64,000 nt of DNA from Candida dubliniensis CD36 (Eukaryota; Ascomycota; Pichiomycetes; Serinales; Debaryomycetaceae), in contig NC_012860.1 of assembly GCF_000026945.1 (NCBI RefSeq), forward strand, positions 1-64,000, in the 5' to 3' direction. Under the pieces are notes generated by a model that had not been told where the DNA came from, ran no database searches, and saw only the letters and a list, made by a program, of their open reading frames with translations. Below are positions 29,238-39,114 of this stretch, one piece after another. The number at the start of each line of letters is the position of its first letter. The stretch's first letter is position 1. Both the position numbers and the translations under genes were made by a program.

Positions 29238-30860
29238 ATGTCGTTGAAATTACCACAAGCACCAAACTCTGGTCTATTCAAACAAGGCTACTCATCCTTC
29301 TCCAATGCCGATGGAGCCATCATCAGAAACGTCGAGGCCGTTCGTGAAATCGCTTCCATCTTACTCACATCAATGGGCCCAAGCGGAAGAAACAAGATCA
29401 TCGTCAACAAGTTGGGCAAGAAATTCATCACCAACGATGCCGCCACCATGCTTAACGAATTGGAAATCGTCCACCCCGTAGTCAAAATCTTGATCCAGGC
29501 TTCAAAACAACAAGAGTTCGAAATGGGCGACAACACAAATTTGGTCATCATCCTTGCAGGTGAGTTCCTCAATGTCGCTGAAAAACTATTAACATTGGGC
29601 TTAAACGTTAGTGAAATCATCCAAGGGTTCAACTTGGCCAACAAGTTTGTCATGAAAACATTAGACGAGTTGGTCGTTGAAAAAGTCGAATCATTTGAAA
29701 CAGACTTGCTCAAAGCCGTCAAACCCGTTATTGCCGCCAAACAGTACGGCGTCGAAGATACCATCGCCAAACTCGTCGTTGATGCCGTCAAGTTGGTTAT
29801 GAAAAACGGGTCGTTCAATGTCGACAATATAAGAGTGGTCAAGGTCATGGGCGCATCGCTCTCCCAATCGCAAGTCGTCAAAGGAATGGTGTTCCCCAGA
29901 GAACCCGAAGGCACCATCAAAAACACCAGCAAATCCAAAGTCGTCGTCTTTACCAACCCCATCGACATCTCCACCACCGAAACCAAAGGTACAGTGCTCC
30001 TCCATAACGCCCAAGAAATGCTCGACTTTACCAAGGGTGAAGAACAACAGTTGGACCAATTGTGTAAGGAAATCCACGATTCAGGTGTTAGAGTGGTTGT
30101 TGCCGGATCTAGTGTTGGCGAGTTGGCCTTACATTACCTCAACAAGTACGGTATCTTGGTATTGCGTGTGCCATCGAAATTCGACTTGAGACGGATTTGC
30201 CAAGTGTGTGGCGCTACACCTTTGCCTCGTTTGGGCGCACCAACACCCGACGAAATGGGTGAAATCGATATTATCGAAACAAAAGAAATTGGTGGCGACA
30301 GAGTCACAATCTTTAGACAAGATGAGTCGAGTTCCAGAACTGCCACCATCGTCGTTAGAGGCGCAACCCAAAACAACTTGGACGATATCGAAAGAGCCAT
30401 CGACGATGGCGTAAACTCCATCAAAGGATTGATCAAAGATAATAGATTGTTGCCTGGTGCTGGTGCTGTTGAAATAGAGTTAATGAAACGTATCACCGCT
30501 TATGGCGAGTCCACTCCTGGATTGTTACAATTAGCTATAAAGAGTTTTGCCAAGGCGTTCGAAGTGATTCCTCGTGTGTTGGCCGAAACTTCGGGCCACG
30601 ACTCATCAGAAATCTTAAGTAAACTCCATGCTGCACATGCCACCGACGCTGGGCTTACAGCTGGTATTGATATTGACTCAGGAGAGGTTTCTGACACTGG
30701 CGTGTTGGACATTTTGTCTACAAAAAAATCTGCTATTGATTTGGCAGTCGACGCTACAAACACTATCCTCTCTATAGATCAAATAATCATGGCTAAAAGA
30801 GCCGGTGGCCCCGTCATGCCGCAACAGCCACGACCAGGTAACTGGGATCAGGACGACTAA
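29238..30860 (+). CDS. CCT8: Chaperonin TRiC/CCT theta subunit
   Basis: 540 residues starting M-S-L-K-L-P-Q-A-P-N-S-G-L-F-K. Group II chaperonin signatures are present: S-M-G-P-S-G-R-N-K, N-D-A-A-T-M-L, and a late L-L-P-G-A-G-A-V-E-I-E. The usual nucleotide motif G-D-G-T is G-D-N-T here, as in theta subunits from memory. The cytosolic eight-membered ring folds actin, tubulin and WD40 proteins. Upstream is a long A/T homopolymer zone (about 29185-29215). The TAA overlaps the TRP1 stop on the other strand, so the genes converge with almost no spacer. Confidence 0.95.
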   Translation: MSLKLPQAPNSGLFKQGYSSFSNADGAIIRNVEAVREIASILLTSMGPSGRNKIIVNKLGKKFITNDAATMLNELEIVHPVVKILIQASKQQEFEMGDNTNLVIILAGEFLNVAEKLLTLGLNVSEIIQGFNLANKFVMKTLDELVVEKVESFETDLLKAVKPVIAAKQYGVEDTIAKLVVDAVKLVMKNGSFNVDNIRVVKVMGASLSQSQVVKGMVFPREPEGTIKNTSKSKVVVFTNPIDISTTETKGTVLLHNAQEMLDFTKGEEQQLDQLCKEIHDSGVRVVVAGSSVGELALHYLNKYGILVLRVPSKFDLRRICQVCGATPLPRLGAPTPDEMGEIDIIETKEIGGDRVTIFRQDESSSRTATIVVRGATQNNLDDIERAIDDGVNSIKGLIKDNRLLPGAGAVEIELMKRITAYGESTPGLLQLAIKSFAKAFEVIPRVLAETSGHDSSEILSKLHAAHATDAGLTAGIDIDSGEVSDTGVLDILSTKKSAIDLAVDATNTILSIDQIIMAKRAGGPVMPQQPRPGNWDQDD

Positions 30861-31525
30861 GCGGCATGGCCGTTTTGTATAAATTTTATAATTTTCGACG
30901 AATCTTTAACACCATTAGTTTCAACTCCACCACTAACATCATACCCTAAAATGGTTTGGAAGGTTGGTATATTCTCTGGCGTTAACCCTCCAGCAAGTAG
31001 AGCCTTTGTAGGTAGCCTCTCAATAAACGTCCAATCAAGTACCTTCCCTTCACCACCAGCCTCAGAATCAAGCAACGGCAAACTCACACATTGCATCAAC
31101 AGCGGCGCCTGCTCCCCTAAAAGGTCCATCTCATCTGGCACCACATACCTAGGAATTATCCCAAACTCCAGGTTAACAAACTCTAGCTTATCTTCCAGCC
31201 CATGGAGCTGGATAAAGTCAAGCCCCAACTCCCTTGCAATACGAAACACCTCTTCCCTAGGCTGGTTCCTAAATACACCAACTAAAAACGGCCCATTCTC
31301 AACTATCCATTGCGAAACTAACTCAAAATGCTCAGTTGGCGTACTCGCATCAAACTTTGGCGGCTTCCTATGGCCCATCATCTGTGAAATCTGTTTTGCC
31401 ACTTCATGGTCTATCGTTCGTGCACGATTGGGCACTAGTATACACCCCAAGAGATTCGCTCCGTTGTCGATCGCAACCTTCGCTGCCTCAACGCTCTTAA
31501 TCCCACAAATCTTCACAACTTTCAT
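30857..31525 (-). CDS. TRP1: Phosphoribosylanthranilate isomerase
   Basis: 222 residues. It begins M-K-V-V-K-I-C-G-I-K-S, with the catalytic Cys of the K-I-C-G signature. The TIM barrel continues with F-V/L-G-V-F-R-N, I-Q-L-H-G and the phosphate-binding end L-A-G-G-L-T-P-E-N...Y-D-V-S-G-G-V-E. The catalytic Asp is expected in the L-D-W-T-F segment. The enzyme performs the third step from anthranilate in tryptophan synthesis. Length and ends match the family. Only five bases separate its ATG from the stop of VPS53 (31531), so it follows VPS53 closely on the same strand. Confidence 0.96.
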   Translation of the reverse strand: MKVVKICGIKSVEAAKVAIDNGANLLGCILVPNRARTIDHEVAKQISQMMGHRKPPKFDASTPTEHFELVSQWIVENGPFLVGVFRNQPREEVFRIARELGLDFIQLHGLEDKLEFVNLEFGIIPRYVVPDEMDLLGEQAPLLMQCVSLPLLDSEAGGEGKVLDWTFIERLPTKALLAGGLTPENIPTFQTILGYDVSGGVETNGVKDSSKIIKFIQNGHAA

Positions 31526-31530
31526 TAAAC

Positions 31531-33645
31531 CTACGTATCATCTTTACGGAAAAATTTACCAAAATTTTTAAAGTTCTCGTTTATCTTGCTCACATGTGTT
31601 TCAAATTTTTCATTCAACCGCACATCCGGGGTCGCGGCACGTGACACCTCCTCCTCATCCTCTAAATTCTGCAACAACCCACAACTCGTCACCGACCCAT
31701 CATCTACAGATAATTGCAACTTAAAGTTGTCCACATACTTGTACTGCTGCGCCTTATCAATCCGTTTCAAATTCAACACCTTGACAAAATTGCTAATCGA
31801 CTTGTCGCCAATCAACGCAAAATAGCTCTCAATAACATTCTCAACCGGAACTACAGGTACCATCAACAACTTGAGCAACGACTCCAACTCCCGGAAATGG
31901 CTATTGACAAACTTCTGGTACGACTTTGAAACCTCCTTAATCGAATACAACGGGAACTTTAATGCCAGCTCCTTCAACGACGACACATCCATAAGAATCT
32001 GCTCAACACTCGTCGCAGTCATCGGCTTAACAAACTTGAGGTTATTGGCTATGGTCGTTACCAACAACTCAACCAACTTGTCGTTAAAATTACGCACATA
32101 ACTATCCCTGATAATAAGCGGGAGAATAACTTTCAAGTTGTCGCTGGTCTTGCCCTTCAAATCGTTCATGTACGACGAAATATCATTCACGGAATCCAAC
32201 TGCCCCCAATCCAAATTGAAAAACTCACGCCAGCACGGCTTGTAATCTATCGACATCTTGAGCAATAAACTGGAAATACTTTTGTTGATCAACTGGTAAA
32301 ACGCATCAGTGTTGAATTGTGCAATAGTGTGCTTCGTCATCTTTTGCGTCTTCTCTGCAAGTTCTTCAATATTATTGATAATATAGTCTCCCGTATTTAG
32401 CAACATCGTAAAGTACTTTAACGACTCAACACTATAATCGTCTGTCGCCAAAATAGGAAGCAACACCCTTCGGTTATACTCAAGCAAGTACTTATTAAAC
32501 ACCCGCGCTAGATCAACAATTGTCTCCCCATTTGTAAGCTTGGTAATGTGCGACAATAACCGATTAAAAATCTTAAACAACTCAGTCGACGACACAGCAA
32601 TGTTGGGGACATTAGCCCCTAAATCCTCCAACTCAGGCGGTAACTGCGACACCGCCGAAAACTCCAACATTTTCGAATTCAAATACTTATCTTGCTCATG
32701 CACCCAGATCGACAAGTACGGCTCAAACACCAGCGAAATCTCGTTATGCAAATTCAACGACTTTTCAAACTCCAACGTCTTTGTCAAGTTATCCAAAAGA
32801 GTTTTTGACTCGATTTTCGAATTATACAACAACTTTGATATATCCTGTCTGGTAATCTTACAAAACTCTTGCGTTATGGCATCGGAAACGTCCCATGGAA
32901 AAATCTTGTACTGCTGGACCTGTTTTAGGATATTCTTGAAATAAATAAACCTCCGATTCAAATTATCCAACGACCCGGCCTCGCCACTGAAAATCTCCTT
33001 CAAATCCTGCAACTGCAAGTTGTAAAACCACGCAAGCAACTTGTCCTTATACTTTATATCAATCAACTCCAAAATTCTCGCCCCATACAACAACTGCTCT
33101 TCGTCTTTGCTTTTGTACTCCTCAAAATCAATAAAAATATCATCAATCAACTTGTTCTGCGTGTGCACAACCATAAGGTTGATTTGGTTAATCTCGTCTA
33201 TCGACTTGTAGGGCTGGAAAAACTGTAACAACTCTTTTATAACCCCTAACAACAGGTAGATCTCCTTATAGTTGCGACTAGGCAATATCGAACTCAACTT
33301 GTTGTTCACATTAACCAACATCTGTAATCTCTTAAGTAACGTCATTGACACCACCAAATTCTTCTTGGTGCAGTCCAATCGCTGAATCGAGCTGGTCATT
33401 TGAGAAATCGTCTGCTTTGTCAGGGTCGATTCCCGTTTGATATCCCCAATCGTCGTTGTAAGATTTAATATATCATCCTTCAAATCCACTTCCTCATACC
33501 TCCCCATACACTTGTTAATCTCTCCTGTCAATTGCCGCTTATACTCCGACACGTGGTTCAACAATTGTGGTAGCTCATCTAACGTATCGGGAGAACTAAA
33601 TATCTTATTTAGATGAATCGTGGGGTCATACGTTGGCGAGTCCAT
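31531..33645 (-). CDS. VPS53: GARP complex subunit VPS53
   Basis: 704 residues. The N-terminal Y-D-P-T-I-H-L-N-K-I-F-S-S-P-D-T-L-D-E-L and the following coiled coil (heptads to about residue 100, with I-Q-R-L-D-C-T-K-K-N-L) match the Vps53 N-terminal domain, which recruits the complex. The rest is helical-rod sequence typical of multisubunit tethers. Vps53 with Vps51, Vps52 and Vps54 tethers endosome-derived vesicles at the Golgi. The length is somewhat shorter than S. cerevisiae Vps53. No Pro/Gly-rich interruptions or frameshifts are seen. The ATG at 33645 is the first in frame and follows a poly-A/T promoter zone. Confidence 0.85.
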   Translation of the reverse strand: MDSPTYDPTIHLNKIFSSPDTLDELPQLLNHVSEYKRQLTGEINKCMGRYEEVDLKDDILNLTTTIGDIKRESTLTKQTISQMTSSIQRLDCTKKNLVVSMTLLKRLQMLVNVNNKLSSILPSRNYKEIYLLLGVIKELLQFFQPYKSIDEINQINLMVVHTQNKLIDDIFIDFEEYKSKDEEQLLYGARILELIDIKYKDKLLAWFYNLQLQDLKEIFSGEAGSLDNLNRRFIYFKNILKQVQQYKIFPWDVSDAITQEFCKITRQDISKLLYNSKIESKTLLDNLTKTLEFEKSLNLHNEISLVFEPYLSIWVHEQDKYLNSKMLEFSAVSQLPPELEDLGANVPNIAVSSTELFKIFNRLLSHITKLTNGETIVDLARVFNKYLLEYNRRVLLPILATDDYSVESLKYFTMLLNTGDYIINNIEELAEKTQKMTKHTIAQFNTDAFYQLINKSISSLLLKMSIDYKPCWREFFNLDWGQLDSVNDISSYMNDLKGKTSDNLKVILPLIIRDSYVRNFNDKLVELLVTTIANNLKFVKPMTATSVEQILMDVSSLKELALKFPLYSIKEVSKSYQKFVNSHFRELESLLKLLMVPVVPVENVIESYFALIGDKSISNFVKVLNLKRIDKAQQYKYVDNFKLQLSVDDGSVTSCGLLQNLEDEEEVSRAATPDVRLNEKFETHVSKINENFKNFGKFFRKDDT

Positions 33646-34076
33646 TTAGATGTTGTTGGTTGAACAATTCTTAGTTTTTTTTCCTGTTGATGTTGTTTTT
33701 TTTTTTTTCCCACACATTTTAACCCAATCAAGCATATTCCCTACGACTAAAAAATGATTTCCTATTTAGGCAAATCATTTTCCTTTGTGTCAAATACTTA
33801 TACCCCTAGGAAGTTTATTTTGTTTCCCACACAATTCTATATAAATTTACAATTATTTCCCTATTCCTGTAAGTCATCCAATTTTTAAATCCTCCCACTT
33901 TCCTTTTCCATTGACAACACTATAACTTCCTTTCTAAAAGAAACAAAAAATTGTTTAATTATTTTTTCTCCTCAATTTGTTGTTTCTTGTGAAATTTTCC
34001 ATCAACATTCTCACGAGAAGAAAATTTATACAAGTTTTTCTTTCCTCGTTTGTTTACCAACAACAACATCAAATTT
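33646..34076. promoter_or_regulatory. Divergent intergenic region VPS53/KEL1-like
   Basis: 431 bases, AT-rich, with poly-T at about 33668 and 33700-33710 and repeated TTTCCC/CCTATTT words (about 33735-33860). There are no other ORFs, RNA genes or confident factor sites. It presumably holds both promoters. Confidence 0.5.
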
Positions 34077-37000
34077 ATGGCTCGCTTTAAGTTAGGTGGT
34101 AAATTAAAGAAAAAAGACCATCAACTGGACGCTGACACTACAGTTTCATCTTCATCATCTACCAATTCAGCAAACCGAAAATCCATCAGCAGGTTTTCCA
34201 ACATTTTGCACCACAACCAGAAAACCATGCCACTGATCTCTACCCAACCAACCCACACCTCACGCCCGCCCCCTCACGCCAACTTGTCGGTGACAAATCC
34301 ATGGAACCGGTTTAAACTATTTGATTCCCCTTTTCCAAGGTACCGACACGCAGCCGCATCTATTGCCAGTGAAAAAAATGAGTTGTTCTTAATGGGCGGT
34401 TTGAAAGACGGGTCGGTGTTTGGTGATACATGGAAGATTGTCCCGCAAATCAACCACGAAGGCGATATCATCAACTATGTGGCTGAAAATATCGAAGTGG
34501 TCAACAACAACAACCCTCCAGCAAGAGTCGGGCACGCAGCTGTTTTGTGCGGGAACGCATTTATTGTCTATGGGGGTGATACGGTCGATACCGACACCAA
34601 CGGATTCCCCGATAACAACTTTTACTTGTTCAATATCAACAACCACAAGTATACCATTCCTAGCCACATTTTGAATAAGCCCAACGGGAGATACGGTCAT
34701 ACTATAGGCGTGATATCATTAAACAACACCTCATCACGCCTCTACTTGTTTGGCGGCCAATTGGAAAACGACGTGTTCAACGATTTGTATTATTTCGAAT
34801 TGAACTCGTTTAAATCCCCCAAGGCAACGTGGCAATTGGTTGAACCAGTCAACGACTTTAAGCCTCCACCATTGACCAACCATTCCATGTCGGTGTATAA
34901 AAACAAAGTATACGTGTTTGGTGGGGTCTACAATAACGAAAAGGTTTCCAACGATTTATGGGTATTTGATGCCGCCAACGATACTTGGACCCAGGTCACA
35001 ACCACCGGTGATATCCCGCCCCCAGTGAACGAACATTCAAGTTGTGTTGTTGATGACAGAATGTATGTTTATGGTGGTAACGATTTCCAAGGAATCATCT
35101 ACAGCTCATTGTATGTATTGGATTTGCATACCCTTGAATGGTCGGTGTTGCAATCTTCAGCCGAAAAGAATGGGCCAGGCCCACGATGCGGTCACTCAAT
35201 GACATTGTTGCCTAGATTTAATAAAATCCTTATAATGGGAGGCGACAAGAATGATTATGTTGATAGCGACCCGCACAACTTTGAAACGTATGAGTCATTC
35301 AATGGCGAAGAAGTGGGAACCATGGTTTATGAATTGGATTTGAATATAGTAGACCATTTCCTTGGTGCTCCTACAATAATTCCACCAGTCGTTTCCTACG
35401 AAGAAGAACTCACCAGACCGAAAAAAGCGGCTGCTTCTGCAAGAAATGATGTCCAAGGCTATGACCGCCATGCCAGAAGCTTTTCTGGTGGACCCGAGGA
35501 TTTTGCAACCCCACAAGCTTCAGCTCGTGGCTCGCCATCCCCAGAAAGAACACAAGGAGGTGACGACAATTTTGTTGAGGTCGACTTGCCTTCAACTACT
35601 ATTTCGCAAGTCGACGAAGATGCACCATACGATACAACGTCTTTGAACCAACACCCACTTCCTGAGCAGGAAGTGGCTAACGGTCATGTTGAAGATGAAC
35701 CATTCAGAAGACGGTCGCTTGATCCAAGATATGATGATAATAGTGGGGGTGTGCCAGTACCTGAACCAGTGGCAGTAGCTGCAACTGAACCAGTGGCTGA
35801 ACCAGTACCTCATGCTGAACCAGTAGCCGAGGCTGCACCTCGCCAGGATGGAAAAGTTAAACAGATAATTTCCGAATTAACCAATGAATTGGTCCTGCTC
35901 AAGGCCACCACCAAAGAACAAATGCAAAAGGCAACAGAGAAAATCGAGCAATTGGAACGCCAGAACTCATTGTTGCATCAATCTCAACAACGTGATGCCG
36001 AAAGTTATACCAAACAAATTGAAGAAAAAGATGTTCTCATCAACGAACTAAAGTCATCCCTCGACCCAAGTGCATGGGATCCAGAACAGCCTCAAACGGC
36101 AACAAATATTTCCGAATTGAACCGATACAAATTGGAAAGATTGGAGTTGAACAACAAGTTGCTTTATTTGGAACAAGAAAACTTAAAACTAAAGGACCAG
36201 TTTGCTGAGTTTGAGCCGTTTATGGATCACCAAATTGGCGAACTAGACAAGTTCCAAAAAGTCATCAAAGTGCAAGAAGAACAAATCGATAAATTGACAA
36301 ACCAAGTCAAGGACCAAGAGGCTTTACACAAAGAAATATACGATTGGAAGAGTAAATTTGAAAGCTTGTCTTTAGAATTTGAAAACTATAAGGCCATACA
36401 TAATGACGATGATTTATCAGATGGCGAAGTTGAACTCCAGGATGACGACAGGTCTATTTTGAGTTCGGCAAAGTCAAGAAAAGATATTTCTTCACAATTG
36501 GGCAATTTAGTGTCGTTGTGGAACCAAAAACACTCCTCCAGTTCCAGTCGTGATTTATCTGCTCCTCCCCCAGTAATTCGTCCTGAAAGCCACCCTGTTG
36601 TTGCTAAATTACAACTGCAAGTTGACGACTTGTTAAAGATTGGTAAACAAAACGAAGAAACGTTTTCTCATGAAATCGAATCCCTCAGGAAAGAGTTACA
36701 AGAGAAAGTTGCTACATTAAAGACAGTGGAAGAAAATTACCGTGAATCCATACAATCTGTCAACAACACCAGCAAGGCATTAAAATTGAACCAAGAAGAA
36801 TTAAGCAGTCAACGAATTCTAATGGAAAGATTGGTTAAAGAAAATAACGAGTTGAAACTTTATAAAAAAGCCAGCAGCAAAAAACTTGGGTCTCGTGACG
36901 GTACTCCTGTTGTCAATGAATACCAGCAAAGCGAAGCTAGTCCTGGCCTTGACGAGCTTAATAACGAGGACGACGATGAAGACGTTATTAGCACGGCTCA

Positions 37001-37121
37001 CTATAATATGAAGATCAAGGATTTGGAAGCTGACTTGTATATATTGAAACAGGAGAGAGATCAATTAAAAGACAATGTCACTTCGTTGCAAAAACAACTT
37101 TATTTAGCTCAAAATCAATAA
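34077..37121 (+). CDS. KEL1: Kelch-repeat cell-end protein, KEL1-like
   Basis: 1014 residues from ATG 34077 (M-A-R-F-K-L-G-G-K-L-K-K-K). Residues about 80-430 hold six Kelch repeats (R-Y-R-H-A-A-A-S, F-L-M-G-G-L-K-D-G, A-F-I-V-Y-G-G-D, L-Y-L-F-G-G-Q, V-Y-V-F-G-G-V, M-Y-V-Y-G-G-N, I-L-I-M-G-G-D) forming a beta propeller. After a disordered Pro/Glu/Ala-rich linker (about 450-600, with P-V-A-E-P-V repeats) comes a long coiled coil (about 610-1010). This is the layout of Kel1/Kel2 and Tea1, which act in polarity, cell fusion and mitotic-exit control. BFA1, another mitotic-exit factor, lies 17 kb away, probably by chance. (GT)n follows the stop at 37127-37145. Confidence 0.88.
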   Translation: MARFKLGGKLKKKDHQLDADTTVSSSSSTNSANRKSISRFSNILHHNQKTMPLISTQPTHTSRPPPHANLSVTNPWNRFKLFDSPFPRYRHAAASIASEKNELFLMGGLKDGSVFGDTWKIVPQINHEGDIINYVAENIEVVNNNNPPARVGHAAVLCGNAFIVYGGDTVDTDTNGFPDNNFYLFNINNHKYTIPSHILNKPNGRYGHTIGVISLNNTSSRLYLFGGQLENDVFNDLYYFELNSFKSPKATWQLVEPVNDFKPPPLTNHSMSVYKNKVYVFGGVYNNEKVSNDLWVFDAANDTWTQVTTTGDIPPPVNEHSSCVVDDRMYVYGGNDFQGIIYSSLYVLDLHTLEWSVLQSSAEKNGPGPRCGHSMTLLPRFNKILIMGGDKNDYVDSDPHNFETYESFNGEEVGTMVYELDLNIVDHFLGAPTIIPPVVSYEEELTRPKKAAASARNDVQGYDRHARSFSGGPEDFATPQASARGSPSPERTQGGDDNFVEVDLPSTTISQVDEDAPYDTTSLNQHPLPEQEVANGHVEDEPFRRRSLDPRYDDNSGGVPVPEPVAVAATEPVAEPVPHAEPVAEAAPRQDGKVKQIISELTNELVLLKATTKEQMQKATEKIEQLERQNSLLHQSQQRDAESYTKQIEEKDVLINELKSSLDPSAWDPEQPQTATNISELNRYKLERLELNNKLLYLEQENLKLKDQFAEFEPFMDHQIGELDKFQKVIKVQEEQIDKLTNQVKDQEALHKEIYDWKSKFESLSLEFENYKAIHNDDDLSDGEVELQDDDRSILSSAKSRKDISSQLGNLVSLWNQKHSSSSSRDLSAPPPVIRPESHPVVAKLQLQVDDLLKIGKQNEETFSHEIESLRKELQEKVATLKTVEENYRESIQSVNNTSKALKLNQEELSSQRILMERLVKENNELKLYKKASSKKLGSRDGTPVVNEYQQSEASPGLDELNNEDDDEDVISTAHYNMKIKDLEADLYILKQERDQLKDNVTSLQKQLYLAQNQ

Positions 37122-37182
37122 TTTACGTGTGTGTGTGTGTGTGTGTATTTCTTTTTTATATAATACTAATAAAACAATGTTT

Positions 37183-39114
37183 TCAACTATCTGAATTTGA
37201 ATTATTATCCTGGGGGACTATCAAACGGTCATTATTCACTGTCAAATAATTGGGCGCAGAATCAACTGGTTCCTGGTACAAATCATCATCCAATGGAATT
37301 TGTGGTGAGGTGCTGGCGTTCTGGTAGGTGAAAAACAAAAACCCATGTTGAGTCGAGGGCATATTAACTGGACTCACAGAACTAGCTTGCTGCTGCTGCT
37401 GCTGCATCGGTTCTGGCTCATCATCATCCACGCCAGGTGGTGCCGATGGCAAGAGACTGCTTTCATGTTGTCTCATTCTTTCCTTTTCTGATAACTCGGA
37501 TTGGGTCTGTAAATGAGACACAAACTCGGGTGGTACATACAGCGGCACCACATTTTCATAAGGCGGAGTAAAATTACTAACTGCGACTGATTCAGGAATC
37601 GAGTTGATGGCACCTCCATACTGGTGCTCCACTGGTGAATGCGGCGATGAGGTAGAAAATATTGCTGGTGATAAATTGGAATTGGATGCCATTGACGACG
37701 ACCTGCGGGATGCTGTTTCTTCTAGTTGCGGTACCGGTTCTGGTTCCTCTTGTTGAGTTGACAGACGATGTGTGCCAATGTAAATTTCCGTTGTCAATTG
37801 TAGGAACTTCTTCAGTCGCTTATAACTATCGGTATTGATATATGTAGACCTTTCTGTTTGCGTAGAATCAAAGTTAAACTTAAACTTGTCCAGCGACGAT
37901 TTGGCGGCTTGCGGGTTGGCCTTAGCGCGAGCATCAACATCGGAATCCAACGCAATTGATTTCCCTGAAAGGTTTATAAGGACTTCGACAAAGTACTGGA
38001 ATGAAACCAACGGGCACCCTATAATGGTCGGGAAGGCATCGGCAGGGACTCGCAACGACGAATTGATTTCCGATTGGAACGTAACAGGATCGACATACAA
38101 CGGAAGTATCAATTGTTGTAGATCTTTTCTAAATGACTCAACAACACCATCAGGACCGTTATCCAAACGACAAACTCGCACAAACGTTATTATAATACCA
38201 TTAAAATCTTGTATTTTTCTTAAATGACTAATGGAAAGCTTGATCGGGATCAGCTCACCTCGCAAATAGCCACGTTGCGGCACTTCCAAAATCGCTTTGA
38301 TTGTAGGGACAGTTATCGATTTTAGTGATCTGTGGTCTGAATCTTCAGGGGTGGCACCCTCTGGCAACGAATGGTCGTGTTCATTAGAAGAAGTGGTATT
38401 TATCGTTGATGTCGACGTTTGCGTGCGAGACAACTTTTTGCTTGAACTCGTTCTTGGATCCTTCAAGATTAGTCTCTTCGGTTTCGGTCGAGGCAAGATC
38501 GACACATCTATAGGATTTACTAGACTGATAACCTTTTCTGACGTATGGCTTGGATTCTGGAGGATTTTCTTTTTCGTTAAACTGCTGGTGCTGGCATTGT
38601 CGTTGTATGGAGGCGATGCTGGTATCACATATGACGATGAGTTTCCTATTGCCGCCTTCAATGTATAGTTAATAGATCCTTTACCAAAATCAATCGACGT
38701 AAACACTCGTTTGTTGGGCAACTTTACAATAAACGGAAACACATGCTCACCTTTCAAAAGCCCATTACTAAACTCTGCCGAATCTGGTTGTTCGTCTTCG
38801 TCCTTACCGTAGATTTTGATCGTATAGTCAAATAACGTATGCTTTAAAGGTCGTAATTTCAGGTGCGACGACGCATTTATTTTAATAAACCCCACCAACG
38901 ATAATGTTATGACTATATTTGCCAAATTCTTCTTCGAAATTAGTACAACTTGTCCTGAGATTTCTTCTCCTGGTAGCCAAACCTTATGGGGGTTATCTAA
39001 TTGCACATAAAAATCATCAATCGAGTTGTATTCAAGTTTGAAACTAGAATGGAAATGGGCCGAGTCGTTGAATAGTTTGGGTGTGGGTAGTATTTTCGAT
39101 ACAGCTCGTCTCAT
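37183..39114 (-). CDS. RIM8: Arrestin-like pH-response protein RIM8
   Basis: 643 residues from ATG 39114-39112 (M-R-R-A-V-S-K-I-L-P-T-P). The frame is open a little further upstream without an ATG. Residues about 35-160 are the arrestin N domain (W-L-P-G-E-E-I-S-G-Q-V-V, I-T-L-S-L-V-G, F-P-F-I-V-K-L-P-N). The arrestin C domain lies around 260-400 (P-Q-R-G-Y-L-R-G-E-L-I-P-I-K-L). A disordered tail follows with Q-Q-Q-Q-Q-Q and P-x-Y-type motifs. Rim8/PalF couples the Rim21 plasma-membrane sensor to ESCRT in the alkaline-pH pathway that activates Rim101. PHR2, 11 kb away at 50081, is a known downstream target in C. albicans. Confidence 0.88.
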   Translation of the reverse strand: MRRAVSKILPTPKLFNDSAHFHSSFKLEYNSIDDFYVQLDNPHKVWLPGEEISGQVVLISKKNLANIVITLSLVGFIKINASSHLKLRPLKHTLFDYTIKIYGKDEDEQPDSAEFSNGLLKGEHVFPFIVKLPNKRVFTSIDFGKGSINYTLKAAIGNSSSYVIPASPPYNDNASTSSLTKKKILQNPSHTSEKVISLVNPIDVSILPRPKPKRLILKDPRTSSSKKLSRTQTSTSTINTTSSNEHDHSLPEGATPEDSDHRSLKSITVPTIKAILEVPQRGYLRGELIPIKLSISHLRKIQDFNGIIITFVRVCRLDNGPDGVVESFRKDLQQLILPLYVDPVTFQSEINSSLRVPADAFPTIIGCPLVSFQYFVEVLINLSGKSIALDSDVDARAKANPQAAKSSLDKFKFNFDSTQTERSTYINTDSYKRLKKFLQLTTEIYIGTHRLSTQQEEPEPVPQLEETASRRSSSMASNSNLSPAIFSTSSPHSPVEHQYGGAINSIPESVAVSNFTPPYENVVPLYVPPEFVSHLQTQSELSEKERMRQHESSLLPSAPPGVDDDEPEPMQQQQQQASSVSPVNMPSTQHGFLFFTYQNASTSPQIPLDDDLYQEPVDSAPNYLTVNNDRLIVPQDNNSNSDS